From: Pseudovibrio exalbescens
GTDB taxonomy: Bacteria; Pseudomonadota; Alphaproteobacteria; Rhizobiales; Stappiaceae
Direction: 5' to 3'
Assembly (NCBI RefSeq): GCF_028737195.1
Contig: NZ_JAQZAJ010000002.1
Location: 248,001-312,000, forward strand
DNA: 64,000 nt
The notes under the pieces: model-generated
Seen by the model: only the letters and a program-made list of their open reading frames with translations
Databases searched by the model: none
What the model was told of the DNA's origin: nothing
Part shown: piece after piece, positions 8,520 to 16,959 of the stretch
How the letters are laid out: every line of letters starts with the position of its first letter
Numbering within the stretch: position 1 is the first letter of the stretch
Made by a program: the position numbers and the translations under genes

Positions 8520-8898
8520 CCCATTCCCGCATATTTAATCGCTGTCATCGGCCACCATGCCGTGTATCGGCGCGGCGATCCTAAACGATGGTTTAGTTTT
8601 TTCTGTTCGCGCTTTCCTAACACACGCTTTCGGCCAACGAAAGACCAGCGTATGGGAGAATGCGTGTGCCTAATGTCCGCAGTTGCGTTCACACAAGACT
8701 GTTCTTATTATTATTGTAAAGCGCAACTGGACCAATTCGGAATTCCAGCTATTCGCGCCGGACGCTCCGTGTGTTGAACAGGTTTCAGCAGAGGGCTCGG
8801 GGTTCTTTAGGACGACGAGTCGAGATTTCGATGTGTGGCGACATTCTCGACCAACTGAAAGCAGTCTTCTGACAAGGGAGATTGACTGCAGGGTTATT
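8520..8898. promoter_or_regulatory. Divergent fabA / irr control region
   Basis: 379 bases without a gene. It holds a perfect palindrome CTAAAC-GATG-GTTTAG at 8581-8596 on the fabA side, a small nested hairpin at 8621-8668 (CACACGC/GCGTGTG around CTTTCG/CGAAAG), and a candidate sigma70-type promoter toward irr: TTGCGT at 8683-8688, 17 bases, TATTAT at 8706-8711. This predicts an irr leader of about 180 bases. No canonical Irr-box (ICE) was found by eye. Confidence 0.5.
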
Positions 8899-9330
8899 AT
8901 GAACGCGATCGAAGAAAACCATGAATTTGACGTAGTGAACATGCTTCGCGAAGCAGGACTGCGTCCAACCCGTCAGCGTGTGGCACTGGCTGAGCTGCTT
9001 TTCTCTAAAGGAAACAGACACATATCCGCTGAAGTCCTGCACGAGGAAGCCATCGTGGCAAGCGTGCCGGTATCTCTTGCAACGGTATACAACACCCTGC
9101 ACCAGTTCACGGAAGTGGGCCTTTTGCGCGAAGTAGCTGTTGAAGGCACCAAGACATATTTCGACACCAACACCCACGAGCATCACCACTTCTTCCTGGA
9201 AGATGAAAACCGTGTAGTTGATATTCCGGATAGTGGCCTGCGTTTGGAATCCTTGCCGACCCCTCCGGAAGGTATGGAAATTTCCCGAGTGGAAGTTGTC
9301 GTGCGCGTCAGAAAGACTCGCACCCATTAA
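8899..9330 (+). CDS. irr: Fur-family iron response regulator Irr
   Basis: Winged-helix regulator that controls haem synthesis and iron genes in Hyphomicrobiales and Rhodobacterales. It shows the Irr start GLRPTRQRVALAELLF, recognition helix ATVYNTLHQF, and the His-rich haem-binding HEHHHF. 143 aa from the ATG at 8899, which has CAGGG upstream; the frame stays open to 8683 but that part looks non-coding. The Cys-Pro haem regulatory motif of Bradyrhizobium Irr is absent, as in many other Irr proteins. Divergent from fabA. Confidence 0.93.
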   Translation: MNAIEENHEFDVVNMLREAGLRPTRQRVALAELLFSKGNRHISAEVLHEEAIVASVPVSLATVYNTLHQFTEVGLLREVAVEGTKTYFDTNTHEHHHFFLEDENRVVDIPDSGLRLESLPTPPEGMEISRVEVVVRVRKTRTH

Positions 9331-9370
9331 ACAACACGGGCAGAAAAACCCTGTGAATACTTTTGGGGAT

Positions 9371-10135
9371 TCACTTCTTGGGTTTGGCTGCGCCGGGGTT
9401 GCCTACGAAATTTTCGGGGCTTTTGCACAGGTCTGAGATGATGCACCGGGAGCATTCCGGTGCACGCGCTTTGCAAATGTAGCGCCCATGCAGGATCAGC
9501 CAGTGATGGGCGTGCCGCATGTATTGCGGCGGAATGATCTTCTCCAGCTTCAACTCTACATCCAGCGGCGTCTTTCCCGGCGCGAGCCCCAGCCTGTTTC
9601 CAATCCGGAACAAGTGCGTATCTACCGCAATCGTGGGATGGCCAAAGGCAATGTTCAGGACCACATTGGCGGTCTTGCGCCCCACCCCTGGCAGCGCCTC
9701 CAGTTCTTCGCGGGTCTGAGGCACCTCGCCGCCGTGCTTTTCGATGAGTTGCTGCGAGAGCAGAAGCGTGTTTTTTGCCTTGTTCTTGTAAAGACCGATG
9801 GTGCGTATTTCCTCGCGAATGCGGTCTTCGCCCAAAGCCACCATTTTTTCCGGCGTATCTGCGATTTGGAACAAGTGCCGTGTGGCTTTGTTCACGCCCA
9901 CGTCTGTTGCCTGCGCTGAAAGCACCACCGCCACCAGCAGCGTAAAGTCGTTGACGTGATCCAGTTCGCCCTTGGGCTCCGGATTGTCTTCGTGAAAGCG
10001 CTCAAACAGGGCCGCAATCTCTGCCTTGTTGTACTTGGATCGAGAGAGCGTTTTACGGCGTGGCTTTGCCGGCGTTTTTGCCTTTTCGGGAGCTTTGGTC
10101 GGCTCGGCCTTTGTAAGGGTCTTTTCGTATGCCAT
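9371..10135 (-). CDS. nth: Endonuclease III
   Basis: Bifunctional DNA glycosylase/AP lyase of base excision repair acting on oxidised pyrimidines. Helix-hairpin-helix LPGVGRKTANVV carries the catalytic Lys, the catalytic Asp is in IAVDTHLFRI, and the C-terminus has the [4Fe-4S] pattern C-x6-C-x2-C-x5-C (CKARAPEC..C..C). I start at the ATG at 10135 (254 aa): the frame is open far beyond but overlaps the divergent DUF2244 gene. The first ~40 residues are a Lys/Pro/Ala-rich extension before the catalytic domain. Confidence 0.93.
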   Translation of the reverse strand: MAYEKTLTKAEPTKAPEKAKTPAKPRRKTLSRSKYNKAEIAALFERFHEDNPEPKGELDHVNDFTLLVAVVLSAQATDVGVNKATRHLFQIADTPEKMVALGEDRIREEIRTIGLYKNKAKNTLLLSQQLIEKHGGEVPQTREELEALPGVGRKTANVVLNIAFGHPTIAVDTHLFRIGNRLGLAPGKTPLDVELKLEKIIPPQYMRHAHHWLILHGRYICKARAPECSRCIISDLCKSPENFVGNPGAAKPKK

Positions 10136-10156
10136 AAAACCTCTATACTTCACCCC

Positions 10157-10711
10157 ATGACGAGGGACAAATACTACCAATCGCAACAGCGCGAGCGGGT
10201 GGAAGTTAGCGACCCTAATGAGTGTTTTCCCCCCTTTTTTGAGGCGGTATTGACCCCTCACAGGTCGATGTCGCCCCTGGGGCTCTCTCGGGTCACTCTT
10301 GTTGCCGCTGGTTTTGCGAGCATCTATGCCGTGTTTCTGGCCGCTGTCGGCCTCTGGTTTGCACCGCTCCTTCTGGCTGTGCCGGTGTTGGCGCTCTGGA
10401 TCGCGTTTGCCTCCAGCACCAAGTCCGGCAAAGCCTATGAGCATGTAAAGGTTTCTCCGGTCGAAATCCATGTGCGCCGTGTCTGTGGCCGGGGCCGAAC
10501 CGCAGAGTTCAGGCTCAACCCCATTCACACCCGCATTGTGATCCGCAGGCTTGAGGATGAGGGTGTGACGGCGATTTCACTGATCGCCGGCGCTCAGCAG
10601 CTTTCCATCGGCGCATTCCTCAATCCCGCAGACAAGGCCAGTTTTGCCGATGCCTTTGTGAAGGCCATCCAAATGGCAAAGCGCGACGGGCTTTCGGTCT
10701 ACGCCGGTTGA
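10157..10711 (+). CDS. DUF2244 integral membrane protein
   Basis: Small inner-membrane protein of unknown function. Two hydrophobic segments close together (about residues 45-65 and 68-85) are followed by a ~100-residue soluble part rich in beta-type pattern, the DUF2244 layout. 184 aa. The ATG at 10157 was chosen because it avoids overlap with nth (21 bases between divergent starts). DUF2244 next to nth is, to my recollection, a recurrent alphaproteobacterial arrangement. Confidence 0.8.
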   Translation: MTRDKYYQSQQRERVEVSDPNECFPPFFEAVLTPHRSMSPLGLSRVTLVAAGFASIYAVFLAAVGLWFAPLLLAVPVLALWIAFASSTKSGKAYEHVKVSPVEIHVRRVCGRGRTAEFRLNPIHTRIVIRRLEDEGVTAISLIAGAQQLSIGAFLNPADKASFADAFVKAIQMAKRDGLSVYAG

Positions 10712-10831
10712 GCTTGGCCCGGCGTTAAGGCGCGCTCGCATTTCGGGTGGCTATTCACCCGCCATGCCCCTACTCTCACATTCCTTCAAGAGAACGGGAA
10801 GCGACCCAACAGGGGCATAGGAGTATCTTCG

Positions 10832-11761
10832 GTGTTGAAACAAGGCGCGTTGGACAAGGAAGCCCTGGAGCAAGTGTCCTTTGATCAGACCTTTGAGGAC
10901 TATCAGGTCGTGCGCCAGACCCTGAAGACCATCACGGAAACATGGCGCAGTCAGCCATCTCTGGAGCAACTCGCCGCAGATGTTCAGCTCCAGCCAATTC
11001 AGCTGCAGCGGGTGTTTTCTCGCTGGGCTGGCATTACCCCGAAGCAGTTCCTTCAGGCGATCACGTTGGACCATGCTCGCTCCCTTTTGCGGGATGCCGC
11101 TTCTGTGCTCGACACGTCCTATGAGGTGGGCTTGTCCGGCCCCTCACGCCTTCACGATCTGTTCGTCACCCACGAAGCCATGACCCCCGGTGATTATCGC
11201 AAGCGCGGCGAAGGCCTTGTGATCCACTTTGGCTTTCACCCTTGCCCGTTCGGCTATGTACTTCTCATGGCAACGGATAAAGGCCTTGCAGGGCTTGCAT
11301 TTGCCGACCCGGGTGAAGAGAAGACCGCCCTTGAGGACATGACGCGGCGCTGGCCTGCTGCGGCCTATGAAGAAAGCCTTGAGAAGACAGCACCCTATCT
11401 CGATCGGGTGTTCAATCCGGATATGTGGTCGCCGGAGACGCCCTTGCGGCTGGTCTTCATAGGCACAGACTTTGAAGTCCGCGTTTGGCAAACCCTTCTG
11501 AAGATCCCCATGGGCAAGGCCACCACCTATTCAGATATCGCTGCAAACATTGGCAAACCGTCTGCCAGCCGTGCGGTAGGTACGGCTGTTGGCAAGAACC
11601 CGATCTCGTTTGTGGTGCCTTGTCATCGCGTCCTCGGGCGCTCTGGCGATATGTGTGGCTACCACTGGGGCGTCACCCGAAAACGCGCCATTCTGGGCTG
11701 GGAAGCTGGCCTGAGTGGTGCCGTCCTTGAAATGGAATCTCAGGGTCAGTTTTCGTTCTAA
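10832..11761 (+). CDS. AraC-HTH / O6-methylguanine-DNA methyltransferase fusion (Ada-like without the zinc sensor)
   Basis: N-terminal AraC-type HTH (about residues 30-125; QRVFSRWAGITPKQF) joined to an Ogt methyltransferase domain (about 130-300) with the acceptor Cys264 in PCHRVLG. The Ada N-terminal zinc domain that repairs phosphotriesters and triggers autoactivation is missing. Start is GTG with TAGGAG eight bases upstream. 309 aa. It can probably repair O6-alkylguanine suicidally; whether it still acts as an activator is unclear. Alone on the plus strand after DUF2244. Confidence 0.88.
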   Translation: MLKQGALDKEALEQVSFDQTFEDYQVVRQTLKTITETWRSQPSLEQLAADVQLQPIQLQRVFSRWAGITPKQFLQAITLDHARSLLRDAASVLDTSYEVGLSGPSRLHDLFVTHEAMTPGDYRKRGEGLVIHFGFHPCPFGYVLLMATDKGLAGLAFADPGEEKTALEDMTRRWPAAAYEESLEKTAPYLDRVFNPDMWSPETPLRLVFIGTDFEVRVWQTLLKIPMGKATTYSDIAANIGKPSASRAVGTAVGKNPISFVVPCHRVLGRSGDMCGYHWGVTRKRAILGWEAGLSGAVLEMESQGQFSF

Positions 11762-11851
11762 GAGGCGAGGATGGAGATGAGAGATCACCAGCTCCTGGCT
11801 GTGTGGTGACCTCAAACAAATTTCAAAAAACCGATGCCTTGGCAAAACCGC

Positions 11852-12448
11852 TCAAAGCAGAAAATCCGGGATCAGTCCCTTATGGGCAAGATGAATGCGG
11901 TGGCTTTCAAAACGGTCAATAGGCTCTCCGCCGTGCTGTAGATATTTTCGGTAGATGGTAGCCACAAAAACGTCTGCGGCGGAGAAAGACAAACCGCAGC
12001 AGAACGCACTTTTGCGCCACAAGAGGGGCGTCATTGCCTGTAGCTGGCCGCCAATCCACCCTGCCCGCAGCTGTTTCTTGTCTGCCTCCGCAAGGTCGGG
12101 GCGCAGAAACTTCAGCACAGTCCGGTTCTGCGGACTGTGAATGGTCGAGCCCACATGAGAGCAGATCGCCCGAATTTCTGCGCGCTCGCTGGAGCTTGAG
12201 CCGAGGACGGGTTTCTCCGGGAAGCACTCCTCCAGATATTCAATGATCGCCATGGATTCGACGAGGGTATGCCCCTCATGAACAAGGGCGGGCACAAAGC
12301 CAAACGGATTGATCTGGTTCCGGTAGGTGGTCTTCAAGGCCTCGTTGGAAACCTCTACGCGCTCCCATTCAAGCGCCTTGTGCGAAAGCACCCATTCAAC
12401 GCGTTCCGAACTGTTGGACCCAAGAGCACTGTAAAGTGTAATGGTCAT
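11852..12448 (-). CDS. Glutathione S-transferase family protein
   Basis: Thioredoxin-like N-terminal half with NPFGFVPAL (cis-Pro) and the glutathione-binding Glu-Ser in LVESMAIIEYLE; helical C-terminal half. 199 aa from the ATG at 12448; an in-frame TTG lies at 12466. N-terminal LYSALGSNSSERVEW places a Ser rather than a Tyr near the thiol site. Substrate unknown. The window also encodes glutathione synthetase (gshB). Confidence 0.82.
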   Translation of the reverse strand: MTITLYSALGSNSSERVEWVLSHKALEWERVEVSNEALKTTYRNQINPFGFVPALVHEGHTLVESMAIIEYLEECFPEKPVLGSSSSERAEIRAICSHVGSTIHSPQNRTVLKFLRPDLAEADKKQLRAGWIGGQLQAMTPLLWRKSAFCCGLSFSAADVFVATIYRKYLQHGGEPIDRFESHRIHLAHKGLIPDFLL

Positions 12449-12473
12449 AATAAGCCAGCTAATCAAATACTCG

Positions 12474-12503
12474 AAAAAACAGCGGGGCTCGAAAACCCCG
12501 CTT
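12474..12503 (-). terminator. Terminator of trpF-trpB
   Basis: AGCGGGG/CCCCGCT (12481-12487, 12496-12502) followed on the minus strand by GTTTTTT, just after the trpB stop. Confidence 0.85.
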
Positions 12504-12519
12504 AAAACTCGGTGATCTT

Positions 12520-13734
12520 TTAAAGATCAAAGCCCAGAAGATTGCCAACCGTGAACACGTCCTTGTCGCCGCGCCCGCATAGGTTCATCACGATGATCTG
12601 ATCCTTGTCCATCTGCGGTGCCATCTTGATCACCTGGGCCAGCGCATGGCTCGGTTCCAGTGCCGGAATGATGCCCTCTACGCGGGTCAACATCTGGAAC
12701 GCGTCCAGTGCTTCGCTGTCGGTGATCGGCACGTAAGTTACCCGGCCCGTATCCCGCAGCCACGAGTGTTCAGGACCGATGCCCGGATAATCAAGACCGG
12801 CAGAAACGGAGTGGCCCTCAAGGATCTGACCGTCGTCATCTTGAAGCAGATAGGTCCGGTTGCCATGGAGAACACCTGGCTTGCCTGCATTCAGGGAGGC
12901 GCAGTGTTCTTCGCCCTCAAGGCCCTTGCCGCCTGCTTCAACGCCGTAGATCTTGACGGAATCGTCGTCAAGGAACGGGTGGAAAAGACCAATGGCGTTG
13001 GAGCCGCCGCCAACAGCAGCCACGATGGCGTCTGGCAAACGACCTTCCATTTCCATAAGCTGCTTCTTGGCTTCATCACCAATCACAGACTGGAAATCGC
13101 GCACCATCTCCGGATAAGGGTGCGGGCCTGCCGCTGTCCCAATCAGGTAGTAGGTGTCTTCCACGTTGGTCACCCAGTCACGCAGCGCCTCATTCATGGC
13201 GTCTTTCAGCGTGCCTGCCCCTGCCGTCACAGGAACAATCTCCGCACCCAGAAGCTTCATGCGGAATACATTTGGCTTCTGACGTTCAACGTCGGTCGCG
13301 CCCATGTAAACAACACAAGGCAGGCCGAAGCGCGCACAAACCGTGGCTGTTGCCACGCCGTGTTGACCAGCGCCAGTCTCGGCAATGATGCGGGTCTTGC
13401 CCATGCGCTTTGCCAGCAAGATCTGGCCCAGACAGTTGTTGATCTTGTGAGACCCGGTGTGGTTCAGCTCATCGCGCTTGAAGTAGACCTTCGCGCCGCC
13501 CAGCTCCTCAGTGAGGCGCTCTGCAAAATACATCGGAGACGGACGCCCGGTGTAATGGGTGTTCAGCGTCTTGATCTCTTCCGTAAACGTGGGATCGTTC
13601 TTGGCGTCGTTGTAAGCCTTTTCCAGATCCAGAATGAGCGGCATAAGCGTTTCGGCTACAAAACGACCGCCGTAAATTCCAAAGTGACCATCTTCATCTG
13701 GTCCGGAACGCAGTGTGTTTACCTGTTGGTTCAT
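12520..13734 (-). CDS. trpB: Tryptophan synthase beta chain
   Basis: PLP enzyme joining indole and serine. The PLP lysine is in [10 protein letters not shown] and the phosphate loop is GGGSNAIG; the C-terminal NLCGRGDKD is typical. 404 aa from the ATG at 13734; a TTG at 13755 overlapping the trpF stop would add seven residues. It follows trpF directly. Its partner trpA is not next to it but 11.8 kb upstream (25524-26354), which is unusual. Confidence 0.95.
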   Translation of the reverse strand: MNQQVNTLRSGPDEDGHFGIYGGRFVAETLMPLILDLEKAYNDAKNDPTFTEEIKTLNTHYTGRPSPMYFAERLTEELGGAKVYFKRDELNHTGSHKINNCLGQILLAKRMGKTRIIAETGAGQHGVATATVCARFGLPCVVYMGATDVERQKPNVFRMKLLGAEIVPVTAGAGTLKDAMNEALRDWVTNVEDTYYLIGTAAGPHPYPEMVRDFQSVIGDEAKKQLMEMEGRLPDAIVAAVGGGSNAIGLFHPFLDDDSVKIYGVEAGGKGLEGEEHCASLNAGKPGVLHGNRTYLLQDDDGQILEGHSVSAGLDYPGIGPEHSWLRDTGRVTYVPITDSEALDAFQMLTRVEGIIPALEPSHALAQVIKMAPQMDKDQIIVMNLCGRGDKDVFTVGNLLGFDL

Positions 13735-13751
13735 CGGCTCGATCCCAATTC

Positions 13752-14402
13752 TCAAGAAAGTGCTGTCCGTGCGCGCTGCACGAACTCTTTTATCAGGGCG
13801 ACGTCTTTCACACCCTTCTCGCGTTCAACACCGGAGGAAACATCCACTCCGGGCGCGCGGGTGATGCGAAGCGCATCCGCCACGTTTTCAATCGTCAATC
13901 CGCCAGACAGCATATAAGGCGTATCCAGCTTCAAGTCTTCCAATAGGTGCCAATCAAAGGAAACCCCGTTGCCGCCGGGGCGGTTTGCGTCCTTTGGCGG
14001 TTTGGCATCAAACAGCAGCCGGTCCACCACCCTGTCGTAGGGTGTCACCGCGTCCAGGTCGTCTTTGGACGAGATGCCAAATGCTTTCATCACGGGCGTT
14101 TTGAAGATCTCGCGTACCTCCGCGCACCGCTCTGGGCTTTCAGAACCGTGAAGCTGCAAAAGGTCCGGCTTCAATGTGGAGACGATGTCTTCAAGCGTTT
14201 CGTTGCTGGCGTTCACGGTCAGCGCCACAATCTGCATCTTACCGCGCACAGGCTCCGCAAGGTGCGCCGCGGCTTCAGTGGAAACATTACGCGGGCTTTT
14301 CGGGAAAAAGACAAATCCGATCATATCTGCACCCGCTTCGGCGACTGCATCAACGGTCTCAGGCGTCGAAAGACCACAGATCTTGATTAAAGGCGGTGTC
14401 AT
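13752..14402 (-). CDS. trpF: Phosphoribosylanthranilate isomerase
   Basis: TIM-barrel enzyme of tryptophan synthesis. Catalytic Cys is in IKICGLS (residue 9), catalytic Asp in [10 protein letters not shown], and the product phosphate site is in [10 protein letters not shown]. 216 aa. Ends 17 bases before the chosen trpB start, so the two form one unit. Nothing resembling a leader peptide with Trp codons was found upstream. Confidence 0.95.
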   Translation of the reverse strand: MTPPLIKICGLSTPETVDAVAEAGADMIGFVFFPKSPRNVSTEAAAHLAEPVRGKMQIVALTVNASNETLEDIVSTLKPDLLQLHGSESPERCAEVREIFKTPVMKAFGISSKDDLDAVTPYDRVVDRLLFDAKPPKDANRPGGNGVSFDWHLLEDLKLDTPYMLSGGLTIENVADALRITRAPGVDVSSGVEREKGVKDVALIKEFVQRARTALS

Positions 14403-14542
14403 GGATTTATCCCGATTAGTCTTCTCGATATAGGCCTCTTAGACCAGACTTCCAGCAAAGTCACGGTGTGCTGACCTCAACAATGCTCCCGAAATCACTC
14501 AGATTTTTAAGGGGTATCGCGTCGGCAGCATACAAAGCGCTG

Positions 14543-14573
14543 GCCAAGAGGGCGGCGCGCGGCCGCCCTTGGC
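14543..14573 (-). terminator. GC-rich hairpin after malic enzyme gene
   Basis: GCCAAG..GGCGGC pairs with GCCGCCCTTGGC (two-base bulge, five-base loop). There is no clear T run, so this is a probable but imperfect terminator. Confidence 0.45.
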
Positions 14574-14578
14574 ATTGT

Positions 14579-16855
14579 TCAGGTCACATTATAGGCCGCA
14601 ATGGCCGCCATGTTGAAGATGTCGCTGTCCTTCGCACCCATCGGTACAATCTGCACCGGACGATCGAGACCAACAAGCAACGGCCCAATCAAGGTGCTGC
14701 CACCCAGCTCCTGCAACATGCGTGTAGAGATTGAGGCGGCGTGGAACGCCGGCATCACCAGCACGTTTGCTGGTCCGGTCAGGCGGCAGAACGGATAGTT
14801 CGACATCTTGTCCATGTTGAGCGCGATGTCTGCACCCATTTCCCCGTCGTACTCAAAGTCCACCCGGCGGCGATCCAGAATTTTCACCGCTTCCTGAAGG
14901 CGCGTGGTGCGCTCCCCGGCGGGATGACCAAACGTGGAATAGGCCAGCATGGCAAGGCGCGGCTCATAGCCGAGGCGGCGCGCAACGTGGGCGGCTTCTT
15001 CGGCAATGTCCGCCAGCTCCTCGGAGGTTGGCATCTCATGCACAGCCGTATCTGCCACAAGAACCGTGCGGCCGCGATTGATCACCAGAGAAACACCGAT
15101 CACGCGATGACCGGGCTTTTCGTCAATGCACTTGCGAATGGTCTCCAGCGCCACGGAGTAGTTACGGGTAAGGCCCGTTACCATGCCGTCCGCATCACCT
15201 CGCGCCACCATGATGGAAGCCCAGTAGTTGCGGTCGTTATTGACAAGGCGTTGGCAATCGCGCTGCAGGTAGCCCTTGCGCTGCAAGCGGGAATACAGGA
15301 ACTCGGCATAAGAACCGGCTTTGCTTGACACCCGCGCGTTTTCGATCTTGATCCCCGGGCGGTTGATGTCCACGCCCGCAGAGGCGGCATTGGCGCGGAT
15401 TTCATCTTCACGGCCTACGAGGATCGCTTCCCCCAACCCTTGGTTCACAAAGGTAGAGGCGGCGCGGATGACCGCATCCTCTTCCCCTTCGGCAAACACA
15501 ATGCGCTTTGGCGCTTGGCGAACTTTGGAAACGATGCGCTGCAAGGTTCCGGCAATCGGATCGCGGCGGCCCTGAAGGCGCGCTGCATAGGACTGCATGT
15601 CGACGATTGGGCGCTTGGCCACGCCGCTGTCCATGGCAGCTTGCGCCACAGCAGGCGGGATCGTGGAGATAAGACGTGGGTCAAACGGCACAGGAATGAT
15701 GTATTCCGGGCCAAACCGGGGGCGGGTCCCCCGGTAGGCGGCGGCCACTTCATCCGGCACATCTTCGCGCGCGAGCTGCGCCAGTGCTTCTGCACAGGCA
15801 ATCTTCATCTCGTCGTTGATGGTCGTGGCGTGAACGTCCAGCGCTCCACGGAAAATATAGGGAAAGCCAAGAACGTTGTTCACCTGGTTCGGATAGTCAG
15901 ACCGGCCCGTGGCCACAATGGCGTCATCCCGAATTTCGTGGGCTTCTTCCGGGGTGATTTCTGGGTCCGGGTTTGCCATGGCGAAGATGATCGGGTTTGG
16001 TGCCATGCCCTTCAGCATCTCGGCCGTCAGTGCGCCCTTCACGGACACCCCGAGGAACACGTCCGCATCCTTGAGCGCCTCAGCCAATGAGCGGCGATCG
16101 GTTTCCACCGCATGTGCGCTCTTCCACTGGTTCATGCCCTCTGCGCGGCCCTTGTAGATCACGCCTTTGGTATCGCACAACAGCACGTTCTCATGGGGCA
16201 CGCCCATGGCCTTGATCAGCTCAATACAGGCAATGCCCGCTGCGCCAGCGCCGTTACACACCACCTTGATGTCTTTAACATCGCGGTTCGTCAGGTGCAG
16301 CGCATTGATCAGGCCTGCGGCCGCAATAATCGCCGTGCCGTGCTGGTCATCGTGGAACACCGGAATGTCCATCACTTCGCGCAGCTTCTGTTCAATGATG
16401 AAGCAGTCCGGAGCCTTGATGTCTTCCAGATTGATGCCACCGAAGGACGGGCCAAGAAAGCGAACGGAGTTGATGAACTCGTCCACGTCGTTGGTGTCGA
16501 CTTCAAGGTCGATGGAGTCCACATCCGCAAAGCGCTTGAACAAAACCGCCTTGCCTTCCATCACCGGTTTGGAGGCCAGTGCCCCCAAATTGCCAAGCCC
16601 CAGGATCGCTGAGCCGTTGGAGATGACCGCAACCATGTTGCCACGCGTTGTATAATCGAAGGCGCGGTTGGGGTCCTCTGCAATGGCCCGCACTGGCACC
16701 GCCACACCGGGCGAATAAGCCAGAGACAGATCCCGCTGCGTTGTCATGGGTTTGGTTGGTACAACTTCCAGTTTTCCGGGCTTGCCTTCCTGATGGAACA
16801 ACAATGCATCCTGATCTGTGAAGCTCACATTATTTCCCGTCGACTTTTCCGACAT
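14579..16855 (-). CDS. maeB: NADP-dependent malic enzyme with phosphotransacetylase-like domain
   Basis: Oxidatively decarboxylates malate to pyruvate. Residues ~1-430 are the malic enzyme part (YSPGVAVPVR, FHDDQHGTA, Rossmann GAGAAGIACIE); residues ~430-758 are a PTA_PTB domain that is regulatory and usually inactive. 758 aa is the normal MaeB length. Divergent from mutS with a ~100-base control region. Malic enzyme beside mutS is a common alphaproteobacterial order. Together with the PPDK regulator at 270 it bears on C4/C3 balance. Confidence 0.94.
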   Translation of the reverse strand: MSEKSTGNNVSFTDQDALLFHQEGKPGKLEVVPTKPMTTQRDLSLAYSPGVAVPVRAIAEDPNRAFDYTTRGNMVAVISNGSAILGLGNLGALASKPVMEGKAVLFKRFADVDSIDLEVDTNDVDEFINSVRFLGPSFGGINLEDIKAPDCFIIEQKLREVMDIPVFHDDQHGTAIIAAAGLINALHLTNRDVKDIKVVCNGAGAAGIACIELIKAMGVPHENVLLCDTKGVIYKGRAEGMNQWKSAHAVETDRRSLAEALKDADVFLGVSVKGALTAEMLKGMAPNPIIFAMANPDPEITPEEAHEIRDDAIVATGRSDYPNQVNNVLGFPYIFRGALDVHATTINDEMKIACAEALAQLAREDVPDEVAAAYRGTRPRFGPEYIIPVPFDPRLISTIPPAVAQAAMDSGVAKRPIVDMQSYAARLQGRRDPIAGTLQRIVSKVRQAPKRIVFAEGEEDAVIRAASTFVNQGLGEAILVGREDEIRANAASAGVDINRPGIKIENARVSSKAGSYAEFLYSRLQRKGYLQRDCQRLVNNDRNYWASIMVARGDADGMVTGLTRNYSVALETIRKCIDEKPGHRVIGVSLVINRGRTVLVADTAVHEMPTSEELADIAEEAAHVARRLGYEPRLAMLAYSTFGHPAGERTTRLQEAVKILDRRRVDFEYDGEMGADIALNMDKMSNYPFCRLTGPANVLVMPAFHAASISTRMLQELGGSTLIGPLLVGLDRPVQIVPMGAKDSDIFNMAAIAAYNVT

Positions 16856-16959
16856 TCGGTACGTCCCCCCGACCCTGTTCGCAGCTTTTCACTCTTGTTT
16901 GGCCCGTGACATTATCCCCGGAAATAACGGGTAACAAGGTCATATAGGGAAGCAGCCTC

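Noticed and set aside
8683-8898. N-terminal extension of Irr
   Set aside because: Irr proteins start near the GLRPTRQR region; the extension overlaps a likely promoter.
8899-9330. Haem regulatory Cys-Pro motif in Irr
   Set aside because: The N-terminus has no Cys; only the His cluster is present.
9371-10528. Extended nth start at 10528
   Set aside because: Would overlap all of the DUF2244 N-terminus; sequence before 10135 is unlike Nth.
12646-13917. Plus-strand open frame of 423 codons
   Set aside because: Antisense to trpB/trpF, low-plausibility protein.
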